Positions 22,819-23,602 of a stretch of 23,602 nt of DNA are shown in pieces (the first letter of the stretch is position 1; each line of letters begins with the position of its first letter). The notes beneath the pieces were generated by a model, which had not been told where the DNA came from, made no database searches, and saw nothing but the letters and a program-made list of their open reading frames with translations. This DNA is from a virus: positions 1 through 23,602 of the IMG/VR virus record IMGVR_UViG_3300017748_000141; one strand, 5' to 3'. The position numbers and the translations under genes are program-made.

Positions 22819-23000
22819 GCTTTTTCTCCTTCTAAGTTTTGCATTTCAATATATAAGGTCATGCCATCTTCATAACCTTCCTTGTAATATTGGTGTGCTT
22901 GTTTCGTATCTAGTTTCTTATTAATCAAAGCATCTCGCACACCCTTCTTATATGCTTTGAGTATATCATATTTTATAAAAACGTCTAATGGGTTAGCCAT
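22815..23000 (-). CDS. Small hypothetical early protein
   Basis: From the chosen start the protein has 61 residues: MANPLDVFIKYDILKAYKKG, a helix-rich middle, and YYKEGYEDGMTLYIEMQNLE near the end. The paired KKGVRDAL and KEGYEDGM segments hint at a repeated helix-turn unit. No family was recognised. A longer frame begins at 23030 inside the 44-aa gene, but ATG 23000 has AGGTG upstream and overlaps that gene's stop as TGATG, so it is preferred. The 3' end overlaps the coiled-coil gene by four bases. Confidence 0.55.
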   Translation of the reverse strand: MANPLDVFIKYDILKAYKKGVRDALINKKLDTKQAHQYYKEGYEDGMTLYIEMQNLEGEKA

Positions 23001-23134
23001 CAAGACACCTTTATAGCTATATAAACACATAGTCCTATGATTAACAACTTGCCATAGTCAAGGTCATACTTAGTACCTTCACCATAATTTTTATGGAACT
23101 CCACATTAAAGAAGTCTGTTATTCTATGCCACAT
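23000..23134 (-). CDS. 44-aa tail-anchored small membrane protein
   Basis: This short gene fills the 133-base gap between two small early genes. Its ATG overlaps the upstream stop as TAATG and has GGAG eight bases before it; its TGA overlaps the next ATG as TGATG. The product has a polar N-terminal half (MWHRITDFFNVEFHKNYGEG) and a hydrophobic C-terminal segment (LLIIGLCVYIAIKV, residues 30-43) ending the protein, which suggests a C-terminally anchored membrane protein facing the cytoplasm. No family was recognised. The ribosome site and the two coupled overlaps are the main support. Confidence 0.6.
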   Translation of the reverse strand: MWHRITDFFNVEFHKNYGEGTKYDLDYGKLLIIGLCVYIAIKVS

Positions 23135-23385
23135 TACACTAACTCCTTCCATTTTATTTTAAATATCGTGTTCCAAGTTTCTTGAATCTCATCATCAAGA
23201 TTACCACCATGAATAAATTCTAGTTGGTCTTTGACATATTGCATACGACATTGGTCAAGTGTCCACTTATCTGTAGCTTCTTCATCAATGAAAAGTATAG
23301 GTTGAATTTCTTTCTTACTCATACCTACTGCTTGATAATATAGGATATTAACCAATGCTTTTTTATATCGTGTCTCGTTTGTCAT
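23134..23385 (-). CDS. Small hypothetical early protein
   Basis: This 83-aa protein is mainly helical. A helix (TRYKKALVNILYYQAVGMS) is followed by KKEIQPILFIDEEATDKWTL, then a charged helix (DQCRMQYVKDQLEFIHGG) and an acidic end (LDDEIQETWNTIFKIKW). No family or motif was recognised. The ATG at 23385 has AAGGAG five bases upstream and overlaps the methyltransferase stop (ATGA), so it is expressed with the methyltransferase. Nothing links it to methylation beyond position. Confidence 0.6.
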   Translation of the reverse strand: MTNETRYKKALVNILYYQAVGMSKKEIQPILFIDEEATDKWTLDQCRMQYVKDQLEFIHGGNLDDEIQETWNTIFKIKWKELV

Positions 23386-23602
23386 ACTTGCTCCTTTGTT
23401 TCATTGTGCATTTTATGCCATTGATTATAAGCATCATCATAAGCTTCTATTACTTTGATACTATTAAGTATATGAGCAATCACATCTACTGTCCAACCAT
23501 TACCAATCATCTTGTATCTCTGTGTCTTAGATACATGATTAGTATAATTATCTGGCATAGTCTGTAATCTCTCACACTCTAATGGTGTCAACTTTCTCCA
23601 CA
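23382..23602 (-). CDS. C5 cytosine-specific DNA methyltransferase, C-terminal part (5' end outside window)
   Basis: The frame enters from the right edge and ends at TGA 23382. The 73 visible residues hold the last conserved motifs of 5-methylcytosine methyltransferases: WRKLTPLECERLQTMPDNYT (motif IX region) and TQRYKMIGNGWTVDVIAHIL (motif X, part of the S-adenosylmethionine site). The catalytic PC motif and the target-recognition region lie outside the window, so activity and specificity cannot be judged. Phages use such enzymes to mark their own DNA against host restriction. A TTG at 23591 could be mistaken for a start, but the conserved motif continues upstream to the edge, so the gene is truncated by the window rather than short. 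Confidence 0.9.
   Translation of the reverse strand, partial: WRKLTPLECERLQTMPDNYTNHVSKTQRYKMIGNGWTVDVIAHILNSIKVIEAYDDAYNQWHKMHNETKEQV

Noticed and set aside
23382-23591. A complete 69-aa protein starting at TTG 23591
   Set aside because: Conserved methyltransferase residues (WRK before LTPLECERL) continue in frame to the window edge, so it is the end of a longer gene.
1-23602. Phage single-subunit RNA polymerase as in T7
   Set aside because: No gene in the window shows such motifs. It may be absent, as in several marine podoviruses, or lie outside the window, so no claim is made.

Overview
The window is about 23.6 kb of an AT-rich tailed phage genome, most likely a marine podovirus. The gene set fits the HMO-2011-type group known from SAR116, SAR11 and Roseobacter hosts. 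The strongest pointers are a family A DNA polymerase with a DnaJ-like zinc finger between its exonuclease and polymerase domains, a monomeric B12-dependent ribonucleotide reductase, a T7-type endonuclease I, a MazG-like pyrophosphohydrolase, and large low-complexity proteins that look like DNA-ejection proteins. The group assignment rests on remembered family knowledge, not on a search. The host cannot be read from the window. No tRNA, rRNA, CRISPR array or bacterial housekeeping gene was seen.

Left part, positions 1-9075, + strand: the end of the structural (late) module. It holds the tail of a small coiled-coil protein, a 1038-aa Gln/Ala/Asn-rich protein, a 96-aa protein, a 184-aa protein of a widespread marine-phage type, a 459-aa coiled-coil protein and a 1212-aa protein with three N-terminal NPFL motifs and hydrophobic segments. 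These genes overlap or nearly abut and are read as one unit. The promoter must lie outside the window.

Right part, positions 9076-23602, - strand (read from high to low coordinates): the early and DNA-metabolism module. In transcription order it begins with the C-terminus of a C5 cytosine methyltransferase and five or six small unknown genes. A regulatory gap follows (21310-21449) with a near-consensus sigma70 promoter overlapped by a 15-bp palindrome, plus a second 15-bp palindrome upstream. Then come a DUF932-like protein, a tyrosine integrase, a TOPRIM primase, a DnaB-like helicase, DNA polymerase, a probable ssDNA-binding protein, a Cas4/RecB-type nuclease, endonuclease I, an unknown protein, a DUF3310 protein, ribonucleotide reductase, a small membrane protein, a small helical protein, a second PD-(D/E)XK-like nuclease and MazG. 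Most neighbours overlap by ATGA or TAATG or sit within a few bases, so translation is probably coupled.

The two modules converge at 9075/9076 with no base between the stop codons. Together the right-hand genes replicate and recombine phage DNA (primase, helicase, polymerase, SSB, nucleases, resolvase) and supply or clean up nucleotides (RNR, DUF3310, MazG). The integrase indicates capacity for lysogeny. No repressor or phage RNA polymerase is visible in this window.

Three small genes are described that standard length cut-offs would miss: 10106-10261, 12193-12357 and 23000-23134. For several genes a better start than the longest reading frame is proposed from Shine-Dalgarno (SD) placement.
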